Shown here in pieces: positions 1 to 7,280 of a stretch of 64,000 bases of DNA. The first letter of the stretch is position 1. Every line of letters begins with the position of its first letter. This stretch comes from Candidatus Saccharimonadota bacterium (lineage in GTDB: Bacteria > Patescibacteriota > Saccharimonadia > Saccharimonadales > UBA4665). Below the pieces are notes generated by a model. It had not been told where the DNA came from. It worked only from the letters and a program-made list of their open reading frames with translations, and ran no database searches. A program made the translations under genes and the position numbers. The stretch spans positions 410,181-474,180 of the forward strand of contig JAQBRY010000002.1 in NCBI GenBank assembly GCA_028286245.1. Direction: 5' to 3'.

Positions 1-77
1 GCGCACTGGTAGTTGACGTTCCCAAGGCCGAGAGTGCTGCTCCCGATGTGAGCGGTGCCATGGGCGGGATGATGTAA
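1..77 (+). CDS. groEL: chaperonin GroEL, C-terminal end (partial)
   Basis: Only the last 24 codons are inside the window; the reading frame begins at base 3 and the TAA is at 75-77. The peptide ends in a Gly/Met-rich tail (SGAMGGMM). This tail is the hallmark of bacterial GroEL, where it hangs into the folding chamber. The residues before it (ALVVDVP, then KAE) match the end of the equatorial domain. The rest of the gene lies upstream of base 1, so domain content cannot be checked. Identification rests on the tail alone but is quite specific. Confidence 0.85.
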   Translation, partial: ALVVDVPKAESAAPDVSGAMGGMM

Positions 78-87
78 CCGAGGCCTA

Positions 88-567
88 CTAGGCTTGGTGG
101 TGCTGCGTAAAGTAATTAATTTCGTTCACGATGTCTAGAAGGGCCTGGGCCTTTGACTTTTCGTCGGTGATTGCCTGGGCGGCGGCATAGGCTTCTTTTA
201 CGAGATCCTGATTGTCGCTGGCCTGAATCATCATCATGGTTGTACGAAATTTTTCTTCGGGACTTTGATCAAGGTGGCCAACCAGCGGTGAAAGTTGGCT
301 GAGCGCCTGTTGCTTAATATCGAGCAGGTCATTGGTGACATTAGAACCGGCTTGATCGCCCTCGCTCTGTAGGGGAGCGGTTGAGGGAACTCCAAAAACA
401 GGGCTCGGGCTTGCAGGCGAAGGGGTATCGCTGCTACCAAAATCGGTGCCGGGCGTTGGCAGGGCTGGGTTAAAGTCATCAGCTGGCGGCTGTGCACTCA
501 CGATGCCATCAGTTGACTGACCGAATGGCTGCCCCTGTTGCTGATCATTTTCTTGGTGCCCAAACAT
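88..567 (-). CDS. hypothetical protein, Pro/Gln-rich N-terminal half
   Basis: A 159-residue protein with no recognised domain. The first ~75 residues are rich in Gln, Pro, Ser and Asp and look disordered. The second half (about 85-159) looks helical, with many Glu, Lys, Gln and Ala. I chose the ATG at 567 because a GGGGGG Shine-Dalgarno stretch lies 4 nt upstream; the frame stays open further upstream but that part looks non-coding. It is convergent with groEL, with only 10 bp between the stops. There is no signal peptide or membrane segment, so it is probably cytoplasmic. Function unknown. Confidence 0.7.
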   Translation of the reverse strand: MFGHQENDQQQGQPFGQSTDGIVSAQPPADDFNPALPTPGTDFGSSDTPSPASPSPVFGVPSTAPLQSEGDQAGSNVTNDLLDIKQQALSQLSPLVGHLDQSPEEKFRTTMMMIQASDNQDLVKEAYAAAQAITDEKSKAQALLDIVNEINYFTQHHQA

Positions 568-683
568 TTTACCCCCCGATGGCCATGCCATATTTTTATA
601 ACGTATTCGATTAGCGATTTTCGCTTTACAATAGGTATGATAGCAAATTTTAAGCGTAAGCGGTAGTTTTAACGGGAGTACTG

Positions 684-1181
684 ATGCTAGATGATCTGAA
701 GTATATCCATGACCACGATCCGCTCGATACACTAGGCGCGGCCGAGAAACGGCTGGGTTATTCACAGTGGTCGCCAACCGTGCCCACGGTTAAAAACCTA
801 GCTAAACGGCTGGCGCTGGATTGTATCGGTAAGACCATTATTATCTACAGTAGCCTCGAAATAGCTAGTGTCAGCGATGCTTGGGCGACAGACTTTACGG
901 CATGCGCGGGTCAACCGGCGGTCAGTGTGCAGTTTCCGGGCCGGCCTGACGATACCGGACACTTAGCGATTCTATTAAAAACCGGCTCAGACTTAGCAGA
1001 GGTCCGCCAGTGGTTTACTGCAATCGATGACCGATTGTCGACAGATCGACCTGGTACTATACCTATTGAAGCCGAAGGCGTAACGCTTACTGAGCAACTA
1101 CGGTGGTTGAGTGCACTCGGTGATTTTGTCACAATATATGCTGCACTTTTAAATGGGCGGAAGCCATTAAGAAAGGATTAA
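684..1181 (+). CDS. SIS-like protein resembling the C-terminal domain of phosphoglucose/phosphomannose isomerase
   Basis: 165 residues. The start (MLDDLKYIH) and the end (GDFVTIYAALLNGRKPL) resemble the N-terminus and the last helix of bifunctional phosphoglucose/phosphomannose isomerases, whose C-terminal SIS domain has an N-x-AK-x-LA motif like the one near residue 37. The first SIS domain and the E-x-NHN catalytic motif are not found, so this appears to be a shortened, possibly non-catalytic relative. A GGGAG Shine-Dalgarno precedes the ATG at 684. It is followed 3 bp later by a cupin related to mannose-6-phosphate isomerases, which suggests a joint role in sugar-phosphate or nucleotide-sugar metabolism. 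The family link is by motif recognition only. Confidence 0.5.
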   Translation: MLDDLKYIHDHDPLDTLGAAEKRLGYSQWSPTVPTVKNLAKRLALDCIGKTIIIYSSLEIASVSDAWATDFTACAGQPAVSVQFPGRPDDTGHLAILLKTGSDLAEVRQWFTAIDDRLSTDRPGTIPIEAEGVTLTEQLRWLSALGDFVTIYAALLNGRKPLRKD

Positions 1182-1184
1182 GTT

Positions 1185-1628
1185 ATGAGCGATGACGTAC
1201 AAGTACCAACCTATGACACTAGCAGTTTTAGCACCGATGCTTATGTGAAGCGCATTGAAAAGCCTTGGGGCTACGAACTCCATTGGGTCCCAGCCGATGC
1301 ACCTTATATGGGTAAAATCATGCATATTAACCCCGGCGGTCGGCTCAGTATGCAAGTGCATGACCAAAAACAGGAAAGTTATTTTATGATGACTGGTCGT
1401 GCCAAGTTAATCTGGGAAAACAATAAGGGTGAATTGATTGAGACGGAGATGTTGCCCGGTCAGGGCTATCGAACGGCAGTTGGCCAGAAGCATCGCATTG
1501 CAGCAATTACTGATTGCGATGTGATCGAGGCTTCTACGCCGGAGATGGGGACGACCTGGCGGCTTGATGACGATTATGCCCGACCGAATGAAACGCCTGA
1601 ACAACGAGCGATCGAACGTTCCGAGTAA
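1185..1628 (+). CDS. cupin-domain protein, type II mannose-6-phosphate isomerase-like
   Basis: 147 residues forming one cupin barrel. The pattern KPWGYE near residue 27, then PGGRLSMQVHDQKQE and later VGQKHRI, matches the metal-binding cupin domain that ends type II phosphomannose isomerase/GDP-mannose pyrophosphorylases. The His/Glu ligands of that family are at about residues 65-72 and near 105. Stand-alone versions are usually annotated as mannose-6-phosphate isomerase or phosphomannose-type cupins. It has an AAGGA Shine-Dalgarno and follows the SIS-like gene with 3 bp spacing, so the two are probably co-transcribed. Substrate (mannose-6-phosphate or another sugar phosphate) is inferred, not shown. 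Confidence 0.7.
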   Translation: MSDDVQVPTYDTSSFSTDAYVKRIEKPWGYELHWVPADAPYMGKIMHINPGGRLSMQVHDQKQESYFMMTGRAKLIWENNKGELIETEMLPGQGYRTAVGQKHRIAAITDCDVIEASTPEMGTTWRLDDDYARPNETPEQRAIERSE

Positions 1629-1649
1629 ATAACGTATAATAGACCTATT

Positions 1650-2336
1650 ATGGCTGAGACTCGCGCCGCGAGGACGCAATTTATTGTTGCACTGCTTATT
1701 TCTTCGCTGGTGAGCATTGGCATGCTCGGGCTGTACGGCCTGAACAAACATCATTTTTCCTATGATTTTATGGTTTGGAACCTGTTTTTAGCCTGGCTGC
1801 CGCTAGTTTTTTCGCTTCGGTTGGTTGGAGTACTGCAGCGAAAGCTATGGTCGAGCTGGGAGGCAATTATTACCAGTTTGCTCTGGTTACTGCTGCTGCC
1901 CAATAGTTTTTACATGATCAGTGACTTTATTCATCTCGGCAGCGCGCCAGACGATGATGTGCTGTATATAGCCGTTATGTTCAGCTGTTTTATTATTACG
2001 GCAATTGTACTGGGGCTCAGTAGTATGTTTTTGGTACACCGGGAAGTAACAAGTAGATTTAGCGGCCGGATGAGCGCCCTATTTGTATCCGCTACGCTGC
2101 TGCTCTGTAGCACGGCAATTTATGTGGGCCGCGATCTGCGCTGGAATAGCTGGGATGTGTTTTTAAACCCGGGCGGCGTTATTTTTGACGTTTCTGACAG
2201 ATTGCTGCACCCCCAGAATTATCCGCAGATGTTTGTAGTGGTGCTGTCGTTTTTTGCACTACTGAGTAGTCTGTACTTTGTGCTCTGGCGCGGCAGCCGT
2301 TTGCTGCAGCGCGAAGCTGTCCGTGATCTGTTATAA
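1650..2336 (+). CDS. DUF1361 integral membrane protein
   Basis: 228 residues with about six hydrophobic segments. Three patterns typical of the DUF1361 family are present: NLFLAWLPL near residue 45, LLLLPNSFYMISDFIHL near 80 and GRDLRWNSWDVF near 160. The family sits in the cytoplasmic membrane and its biochemical role is not known. A perfect TATAAT lies at 1635-1640, so the transcript would begin about 3 nt before the ATG, and no Shine-Dalgarno is visible. The TAA stop overlaps the likely -10 box of argS. Confidence 0.8.
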   Translation: MAETRAARTQFIVALLISSLVSIGMLGLYGLNKHHFSYDFMVWNLFLAWLPLVFSLRLVGVLQRKLWSSWEAIITSLLWLLLLPNSFYMISDFIHLGSAPDDDVLYIAVMFSCFIITAIVLGLSSMFLVHREVTSRFSGRMSALFVSATLLLCSTAIYVGRDLRWNSWDVFLNPGGVIFDVSDRLLHPQNYPQMFVVVLSFFALLSSLYFVLWRGSRLLQREAVRDLL

Positions 2337-2349
2337 TTACCAAATTGAT

Positions 2350-4029
2350 ATGCAGGAACAACTAGAACAAACTATCGCCGAAACCGGCAAAAATGTATTC
2401 GGTGAAGAAATTACTGTCGAGCTGACGCGCCCTGATGAGTCGTTTGGCGATTATTCTACGAATATTGCCATGCAGCTTGCCGGCAAGCTCGGCAAGGCAC
2501 CCCGGGAAATCGCCGAGGAGCTGAGCGGAGCACTCCGGGCTGACTTGGCTGAGGTAGTGAGTGAGGTCACGGTGGCAGGTCCCGGGTTTATTAATATCCG
2601 GCTGACCGATGGCGCCATCGTTTCTATGTTGGACTATGACGTAAGCGCCGTTAATAGGGGTAGGAAAGTTTTACTGGAGTATTCCTGCCCGAATGCTTTC
2701 AAACAACTGCACACTGGGCACCTGTACCAGACAATCGCCGGTGACTCTATCGGGCGTCTCCTTGAGGCGACCGGTGTTGAGGTGTTCCGGGCTAACTTTG
2801 GTGGTGACGTCGGGCTCCACGTAGCTAAGTCGCTGTATGGCATCATCACTGCTCTTGGCGAGGCTGGGCACTATGATCAGCTTAATGATGTTGAGCCGGC
2901 GAGGCGCACGCAGTATCTCAGTACGGCATATGTTGCCGGGGCTAAAGCCTATGAAGAAGACGAAGATGCAAAGCAGGCCATAGCCACTATTAATGGTCAG
3001 GTCTATGGCTTTCATGCTAATAACGACCATGAGAGTGACTTAGCTCGTATCTATTGGCAGTGCAGGGAGTGGAGCTACGAATACTTCAAGTCATTCTACG
3101 AAAGCATCGCTGTTGAACCATTCGATAAGTATTATCCAGAGAGCGAGACGATGGAGCCTGGCATTGCCATGGTTCGCGCAAACACTCCAGGTGTCTTTGA
3201 AGAGAGTGATGGTGCCATCGTCTTTAGAGGCGAAAAAGTTGGCCTGTTCACCAATGTTTTCATTACTTCTAAGGGATTACCTGCCTATGGGGCTAAGGAT
3301 CTAGGCGTCGTCAAACTTGAGGCCGGCGACTTTGACTATGATCAACGCGTCCTAATGACAGGTGTCTCCGATACGGCGTACGTAAAAGTAGTCTTTGCCG
3401 CCCTCCAAAGCATAAATCCGGAATTGGCCGCAAAGCAGGTGCACCACCCTAACGGCACAGTTAAATTTGGTAGTGGCCAGAAAATGAGCTCACGCCTGGG
3501 CAATGTCACTAGTGCGGTCGATGTATTAAAGGTCGTTGGCGATGCTGTCGAGGCCGCCGATGACCAGTCAAAGCAGAATATTACCCTCGGCGCTATTAAG
3601 TACTCCTTCCTCAAGCAACGATTAGGCGGTGATATCGCTTTTGATCTCAATGAATCAGTCCGTCTTGAGGGGAACAGTGGTCCCTACCTGCAGTACGCGC
3701 ATGCCCGGGCATGTAGTATTCTCCGCAAGTCGGAAAACCCTGTAGAGACCTCGCTGCAGGATACGATTTTAGAGGCAGGTGAGCGCACCATGGTTCGTGC
3801 CCTCGGTGAATATAGCTTGACCATTACTAAATCGGTTAAAGACCTTATGCCGCACCACTTGTGTACTTACTTGTATGAGTTATCGCAAACTTTTAATCGT
3901 TTTTATGAGAATAATCGGGTCATGGGTGATGAGCGGGAAGGGCTACGATTAACACTAGTCAAGAGATATGCCGACACACTGGCTGAAGGCCTGCAGTTGC
4001 TGGGCATTGTGGCTCCAGAACAGATGTAG
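2350..4029 (+). CDS. argS: arginyl-tRNA synthetase
   Basis: 559 residues, the normal length for this class I synthetase, which charges tRNA-Arg in the cytoplasm. An N-terminal additional domain (about 1-80, with GDYSTNIAM) is followed by the catalytic Rossmann fold. The HIGH signature appears as HTGH within PNAFKQLHTGH, and the KMSK loop as KMSSR followed by LGN. The C-terminal DALR anticodon-binding domain holds YLQYAHAR and a helical end with FNRFYENN. The ATG at 2350 is preferred over upstream in-frame starts because the conserved N-terminus begins there. TATAAT at 2332-2337 puts the predicted transcription start about 6 nt before it. Convergent and directly abutting the HxlR gene. Confidence 0.97.
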   Translation: MQEQLEQTIAETGKNVFGEEITVELTRPDESFGDYSTNIAMQLAGKLGKAPREIAEELSGALRADLAEVVSEVTVAGPGFINIRLTDGAIVSMLDYDVSAVNRGRKVLLEYSCPNAFKQLHTGHLYQTIAGDSIGRLLEATGVEVFRANFGGDVGLHVAKSLYGIITALGEAGHYDQLNDVEPARRTQYLSTAYVAGAKAYEEDEDAKQAIATINGQVYGFHANNDHESDLARIYWQCREWSYEYFKSFYESIAVEPFDKYYPESETMEPGIAMVRANTPGVFEESDGAIVFRGEKVGLFTNVFITSKGLPAYGAKDLGVVKLEAGDFDYDQRVLMTGVSDTAYVKVVFAALQSINPELAAKQVHHPNGTVKFGSGQKMSSRLGNVTSAVDVLKVVGDAVEAADDQSKQNITLGAIKYSFLKQRLGGDIAFDLNESVRLEGNSGPYLQYAHARACSILRKSENPVETSLQDTILEAGERTMVRALGEYSLTITKSVKDLMPHHLCTYLYELSQTFNRFYENNRVMGDEREGLRLTLVKRYADTLAEGLQLLGIVAPEQM

Positions 4030-4410
4030 CTAGACGCTTTTGGCGTCGTAGTACTTGTTGCCCCAGGTAGCCATTTGCTGCAGGATGGGTAAAAGATCAC
4101 GGCCCTTTTGCGTGAGCGTGTAATCAATACGTGGTGGCACTTCGGCAAAACGTTTGCGGGTAATAATGCCATGTGCTTCGAGATCATCAAGCCGCTGTGA
4201 CAGGGTACGGGGGTTGATACTGCCGACTGACTTTTCGAGTTCACAGAATCGTCGGGAGCCTTCAAATAAATCGCGGAGAATGAGTGCCGTCCACTTGTTG
4301 CCAATAATTTCCATGGCACTCGCAATGCAACCGACCTTAGATTCTAGAGGCGACTCTAAGGGCTTGTTGTGAGGTGTTACAGCTGGTGTAGCGGTGGAAG
4401 TAGTTTTCAT
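4030..4410 (-). CDS. HxlR-family winged-helix transcriptional regulator
   Basis: 126 residues with the HxlR/MarR-like winged helix: a Cys at about residue 28 in VGCIASAMEIIGNKWT, then LRDLFEGSRRFCELEKSVG, the recognition helix INPRTLSQRLDDLEAHGII and the wing (PPRIDYTLTQKGRDL). In Bacillus YodB and CatR an N-terminal Cys at the equivalent place senses quinones and diamide. It is divergent from a flavin reductase/azoreductase-type gene, the usual target of such regulators. ATG 4410 is chosen over an in-frame ATG at 4437, because 4437 lies upstream of the TATACT box (4427-4432, minus strand). A 16-bp palindrome overlaps this box, which suggests autoregulation. Confidence 0.85.
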   Translation of the reverse strand: MKTTSTATPAVTPHNKPLESPLESKVGCIASAMEIIGNKWTALILRDLFEGSRRFCELEKSVGSINPRTLSQRLDDLEAHGIITRKRFAEVPPRIDYTLTQKGRDLLPILQQMATWGNKYYDAKSV

Positions 4411-4415
4411 GCTTA

Positions 4416-4431
4416 ATACTTTACAAAGTAT
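4416..4431. promoter_or_regulatory. palindromic operator candidate for HxlR regulator (site 1)
   Basis: Perfect inverted repeat with arms ATACTTT and AAAGTAT around a 2-bp centre. It overlaps the -10 box (TATACT, minus strand 4432-4427) of the HxlR gene. HxlR dimers bind such A/T-rich palindromes, so binding here would block its own promoter. A related half-conserved site lies 24 bp away at 4455-4468. Confidence 0.5.
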
Positions 4432-4454
4432 AGCCATGCGTTTATACTGACTAT

Positions 4455-4468
4455 TACTATATAAAGTA
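4455..4468. promoter_or_regulatory. palindromic operator candidate (site 2) over the flavin reductase promoter
   Basis: TACTATATAAAGTA, an imperfect palindrome (6 of 7 pairs) sharing the outer TACT and AAAGTA of site 1. It covers the likely -10 region (TATATAAAG) of the reductase gene at 4488. Two related sites flanking the divergent regulator/enzyme gap fit a classic shared-operator layout. Confidence 0.4.
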
Positions 4469-4487
4469 TATCACCTAAGGAGAAATT

Positions 4488-5081
4488 ATGAAATTACAGA
4501 TTATTGTTGGTGCTACACGACCTGGCCGCTCGACTGATCAGCTTGCAAAATGGGTTGCCCTCGAAGCTAAGAACCTGCCCGGTGCAGAAGTAGAAATTGT
4601 TGATCTTGCTGACTACGAAATGCCGATATTTAACGAAGCTATTAGCCCTCGTTTTAATCCGGATCGTGTACCCGAGCCTACTGTGCAGAAGTGGATTGAT
4701 AAGATTGCTGAAGCTGACGCCTACGTCTACGTTACACCTGAGTACAACCACTCAATTCCTGGCGTCCTCAAGAACGCAATCGACTTTTTGACCTACGAAA
4801 TGGTCCGCAAGCCAGCTACTGTTGTTTCTCACGGTACTGTCGGTGGCGCCCGTGCGACTATGCACCTCAAAGAGATTTTGAGCGAGTCACGCGCCATTGT
4901 CCTGCCAAGTGCCGTTGCTTTTACGGCCGGTATGATTGTTATGGGCGGTGTCTTTGACGAAGAGGGTAACCTCGCTGACGAAGCGGTACGGAACAATCCT
5001 TACGGCCCGCAGACTGCTCTTAAGACTGCGCTCACTGAACTTCAGTGGGCAAGCGACGCCTTGAGCGCAGCTCGCGGCTAA
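4488..5081 (+). CDS. NAD(P)H-dependent FMN reductase / azoreductase-type flavodoxin-fold oxidoreductase
   Basis: 197 residues. The N-terminal phosphate-binding loop is GATRPGRSTDQLAKW (about 7-21). The flavodoxin-like core carries TPEYNHSIPGVLKNAIDFL near residue 85, the signature of the NADPH-dependent FMN reductase family that binds FMN and reduces quinones, azo dyes or flavin. A strong AAGGAGA Shine-Dalgarno lies before the ATG. It is divergent from the HxlR regulator and ends in a strong hairpin terminator (5118-5145), so it is probably a single-gene unit induced by electrophile or quinone stress. That inducer is inferred from known HxlR/azoreductase pairs. Confidence 0.85.
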   Translation: MKLQIIVGATRPGRSTDQLAKWVALEAKNLPGAEVEIVDLADYEMPIFNEAISPRFNPDRVPEPTVQKWIDKIAEADAYVYVTPEYNHSIPGVLKNAIDFLTYEMVRKPATVVSHGTVGGARATMHLKEILSESRAIVLPSAVAFTAGMIVMGGVFDEEGNLADEAVRNNPYGPQTALKTALTELQWASDALSAARG

Positions 5082-5117
5082 CAAACCCAACCACACGTTT
5101 GAGAGACGTATGTGTAG

Positions 5118-5145
5118 CCCCAACCGGGCAACTGGTTGGGGTTTT
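5118..5145 (+). terminator. rho-independent terminator after the flavin reductase
   Basis: Stem CCCCAACC / GGTTGGGG (8 perfect pairs), 8-nt loop, followed directly by TTTT. It lies 37 bp after the reductase stop and before the orn promoter. Confidence 0.85.
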
Positions 5146-5213
5146 ATGTAACAAAACAGTAAGTTGGCCGTCTTTTCCTCGCACTGACGGGCTTTTCGGA
5201 TATAATAGCTTCA

Positions 5214-5771
5214 ATGATTAATAAACACGCCGTATCGACCAAATTATTATGGGTCGACCTGGAGATGACAGGGCTTGATGCCGAGAACGATGTCATTCTT
5301 GAGGTCGCCGTAGAAATTACTGACTTTAATTTTAAAACTATCGCCAGCTACGAAGCCTGTGTTCGTCAACCAAAAGAAATTGTTGTTGATCGTATGCAAA
5401 AGAACGCTTGGTGGCAGGATTACCCGGAAAATCGCGATCAATTTGTTTTAAAGTTAGAACAGGGTATCCCGAGCGAGCAGGTTGAACAGGATCTTATTGA
5501 ACTCGTAACGCAACACTTTGGTACCGAACCAGCGGTACTGGCAGGAAATAGTATTCACAATGACCGTAATTTTATTAAACAGTGGTGGCCGCAGCTTGAT
5601 CTTAAGCTCCACTACCGCATGTTAGACGTAAGCGCCTTTAAAATTGTGATGCAGGGCAAGTATGGCGTACCGTTTGAAAAGCGTGAAGTGCACCGGGCTT
5701 TTGACGATATTCAAGCTTCAATCGCCGAGCTCGAACATTATTTGGAGTGGTTCAAGAACAATGGATCGTAA
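5214..5771 (+). CDS. orn: oligoribonuclease (DnaQ-fold 3'-5' exoribonuclease)
   Basis: 185 residues, the normal length. ExoI is LLWVDLEMTGLD with the DxE metal ligands, ExoII is GNSIHNDRNFI, and the family marker HYRMLDVSAFK and ExoIII HRAFDDIQASI follow. Orn degrades 2-5 nt RNA fragments (nanoRNA) and pGpG to mononucleotides, the last step of mRNA decay. This fits the pnp and rnj genes elsewhere in the window and the fact that the DHH-type protein at 24393 looks catalytically dead. TATAAT at 5201-5206 places the transcription start one base before the ATG; no Shine-Dalgarno is seen. Overlaps the next gene by 11 bp. Confidence 0.95.
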   Translation: MINKHAVSTKLLWVDLEMTGLDAENDVILEVAVEITDFNFKTIASYEACVRQPKEIVVDRMQKNAWWQDYPENRDQFVLKLEQGIPSEQVEQDLIELVTQHFGTEPAVLAGNSIHNDRNFIKQWWPQLDLKLHYRMLDVSAFKIVMQGKYGVPFEKREVHRAFDDIQASIAELEHYLEWFKNNGS

Positions 5772-6081
5772 AACCGTTGAAGAATATATTTTGAGCATGC
5801 CGAATGCTCGGCTCGATTATCCTTTTGGGCCTGATGTAGCCGTTTATAAGGCAGGTGACAAAATGTTTGCGCTCATTAGCGAAAATAAAGACCCCTTGCA
5901 GCTCAGCCTAAAGTGCGATCCGCAACTGGCCATAGTGTTGCGTGAAAAGTATGACGAGGTCATGCCCGGCTACCATCTAAATAAAAAACACTGGAATACG
6001 CTGGTGCTTGCCGGCCAGCTGGAATGGGACGAAGTGAAGGGCTTTATTCAGCATAGTTACCAGTTAGTAACAGAAACGTAA
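5761..6081 (+). CDS. MmcQ/YjbR-family protein
   Basis: 106 residues. The pattern ARLDYPFGPDVAVYK near the N-terminus, KMFALI and later PGYHLNKKHWNTLVL is that of the MmcQ/YjbR (DUF419) family, a CyaY-like fold often described as DNA-binding. The ATG lies inside the end of orn (11-bp overlap), so the pair is translationally coupled. It is convergent with the next gene, with the two stop codons directly abutting. The biological role of the family is not established. Confidence 0.8.
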   Translation: MDRKTVEEYILSMPNARLDYPFGPDVAVYKAGDKMFALISENKDPLQLSLKCDPQLAIVLREKYDEVMPGYHLNKKHWNTLVLAGQLEWDEVKGFIQHSYQLVTET

Positions 6082-6729
6082 TTACTGAATAACGGCAGCG
6101 TAGCTCTGGAGCTGCTTGAGTAATAGACTAGTGTCAGCATACTGCTTCTTGAGTAGGGCTCTGCCGTTTGTGCCGGTGGTTTTTTGGTAGGCACGTTGCA
6201 ACTCCTGTTGATAGAGCGTTAATTGCGTCTTCATAACCTGTTGAAGCGTCGTGTCATAGGTAGAGGCGGCGTCGGCTGCTTTGAGCTGCTCGTCGGTGGC
6301 GGCACTCTTTTTTAGGGCCAATTCTTGGGGTTTAAGCTTGGTGCCTTGACTGGCCAGATATTTTTTAAGGTCAGATTCGGCACTAGTGACACTGAGCTTG
6401 GTGGTTATGGCAAAGTTTTTATTATCGGAACTGATGCCAGGCTTATCACTAGCTGCAGAAGTTATTCTGACGATTTCCTGCTGCCGCTGCGCAACTCCAA
6501 TCATATTTTTGGTACCGGCATCGCCGCCGCCAAGCAAACCTTTAACAATTACGAACAGAACGAGGAGTACCACAAGACCGCCACTAACCACGAGTAGCCT
6601 CGAAAACATAGAGCCGTTAGCAATCGGATTATTTTTAGGCGGCTTGCTAGGGTTAACAATAAAGTCATAGGGGTTGGTGGTTGGTTGGACCGGTTGTGGC
6701 TGCGGCTGGTAGGGATATTGCGGTTGCAT
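6082..6729 (-). CDS. membrane-anchored protein with Pro/Gln-rich cytoplasmic N-terminus
   Basis: 215 residues. The first ~40 are rich in Pro, Gln and Tyr and probably disordered. One transmembrane helix follows (about 46-66), then a ~150-residue helical domain rich in Lys, Gln, Ala and Ser that would be extracytoplasmic. No family recognised; proline-rich single-pass proteins of this layout are frequent in Saccharibacteria. An AAGGG Shine-Dalgarno precedes the ATG at 6729. Separate unit from the gene at 7179, which has its own promoter. Confidence 0.7.
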   Translation of the reverse strand: MQPQYPYQPQPQPVQPTTNPYDFIVNPSKPPKNNPIANGSMFSRLLVVSGGLVVLLVLFVIVKGLLGGGDAGTKNMIGVAQRQQEIVRITSAASDKPGISSDNKNFAITTKLSVTSAESDLKKYLASQGTKLKPQELALKKSAATDEQLKAADAASTYDTTLQQVMKTQLTLYQQELQRAYQKTTGTNGRALLKKQYADTSLLLKQLQSYAAVIQ

Positions 6730-6774
6730 AGCCCTTATTTAACCATAAGAGGTACGTACAGCTCAATGAATCCC

Positions 6775-7179
6775 TTAATTCTGGACGGGGATAACGAGCG
6801 TTAGCAGTGTGACTATAACAGCGTAAAGTGCTGTTTGGAGGTTCATTTTGCGAGCACGAGCTTTATCAAAGGCTAGAGCTGCACTATCGGTGATGGCGCT
6901 GGCCTGCTCGCTGCCTTCGGCAGCATTTTGCTGGCCAGCGGCGGCAAAGCCTACACAAAACTTGTTGCGTGCCTGTAAAAACCCGCTGATTGCTAGGGAT
7001 GCCGGAAAAAAGAGCACCAGTCGAATGTAGCGATTTGCCCCGATGGCCAGCAAGAGTGCCAGCAGCACAATAAAGGCGGCCGTTCCAATGTAGCCCAGCC
7101 TGCGGCGCTTGGCGACTTCTTGATGATTAATATTGCAGACCCCGGGAATGTAGGCGTCCGGCTGAGTGGCAGTTGTCAT
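6775..7179 (-). CDS. small membrane protein (unknown function)
   Basis: 134 residues with two adjacent hydrophobic segments (about 28-65) and a third at the C-terminus (about 112-131), separated by an Ala/Glu/Ser-rich linker. No family recognised. The start was set to ATG 7179 (MTTATQPDAY) rather than an in-frame codon further upstream, because TATACT (minus strand, 7191-7186) ends exactly 6 nt before this ATG. Transcription would therefore begin on the A of the start codon. The gene is divergent from dnaG. Confidence 0.7.
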   Translation of the reverse strand: MTTATQPDAYIPGVCNINHQEVAKRRRLGYIGTAAFIVLLALLLAIGANRYIRLVLFFPASLAISGFLQARNKFCVGFAAAGQQNAAEGSEQASAITDSAALAFDKARARKMNLQTALYAVIVTLLTLVIPVQN

Positions 7180-7280
7180 ACTAATAGTATACTCAGTAAA
7201 CAAAGAACTTGCGAGCCAACCGTGGCAGTTCACTGCTAGCGCTTGCTACTTCGTATCTGATAGCCGATACTTATAGCTAT

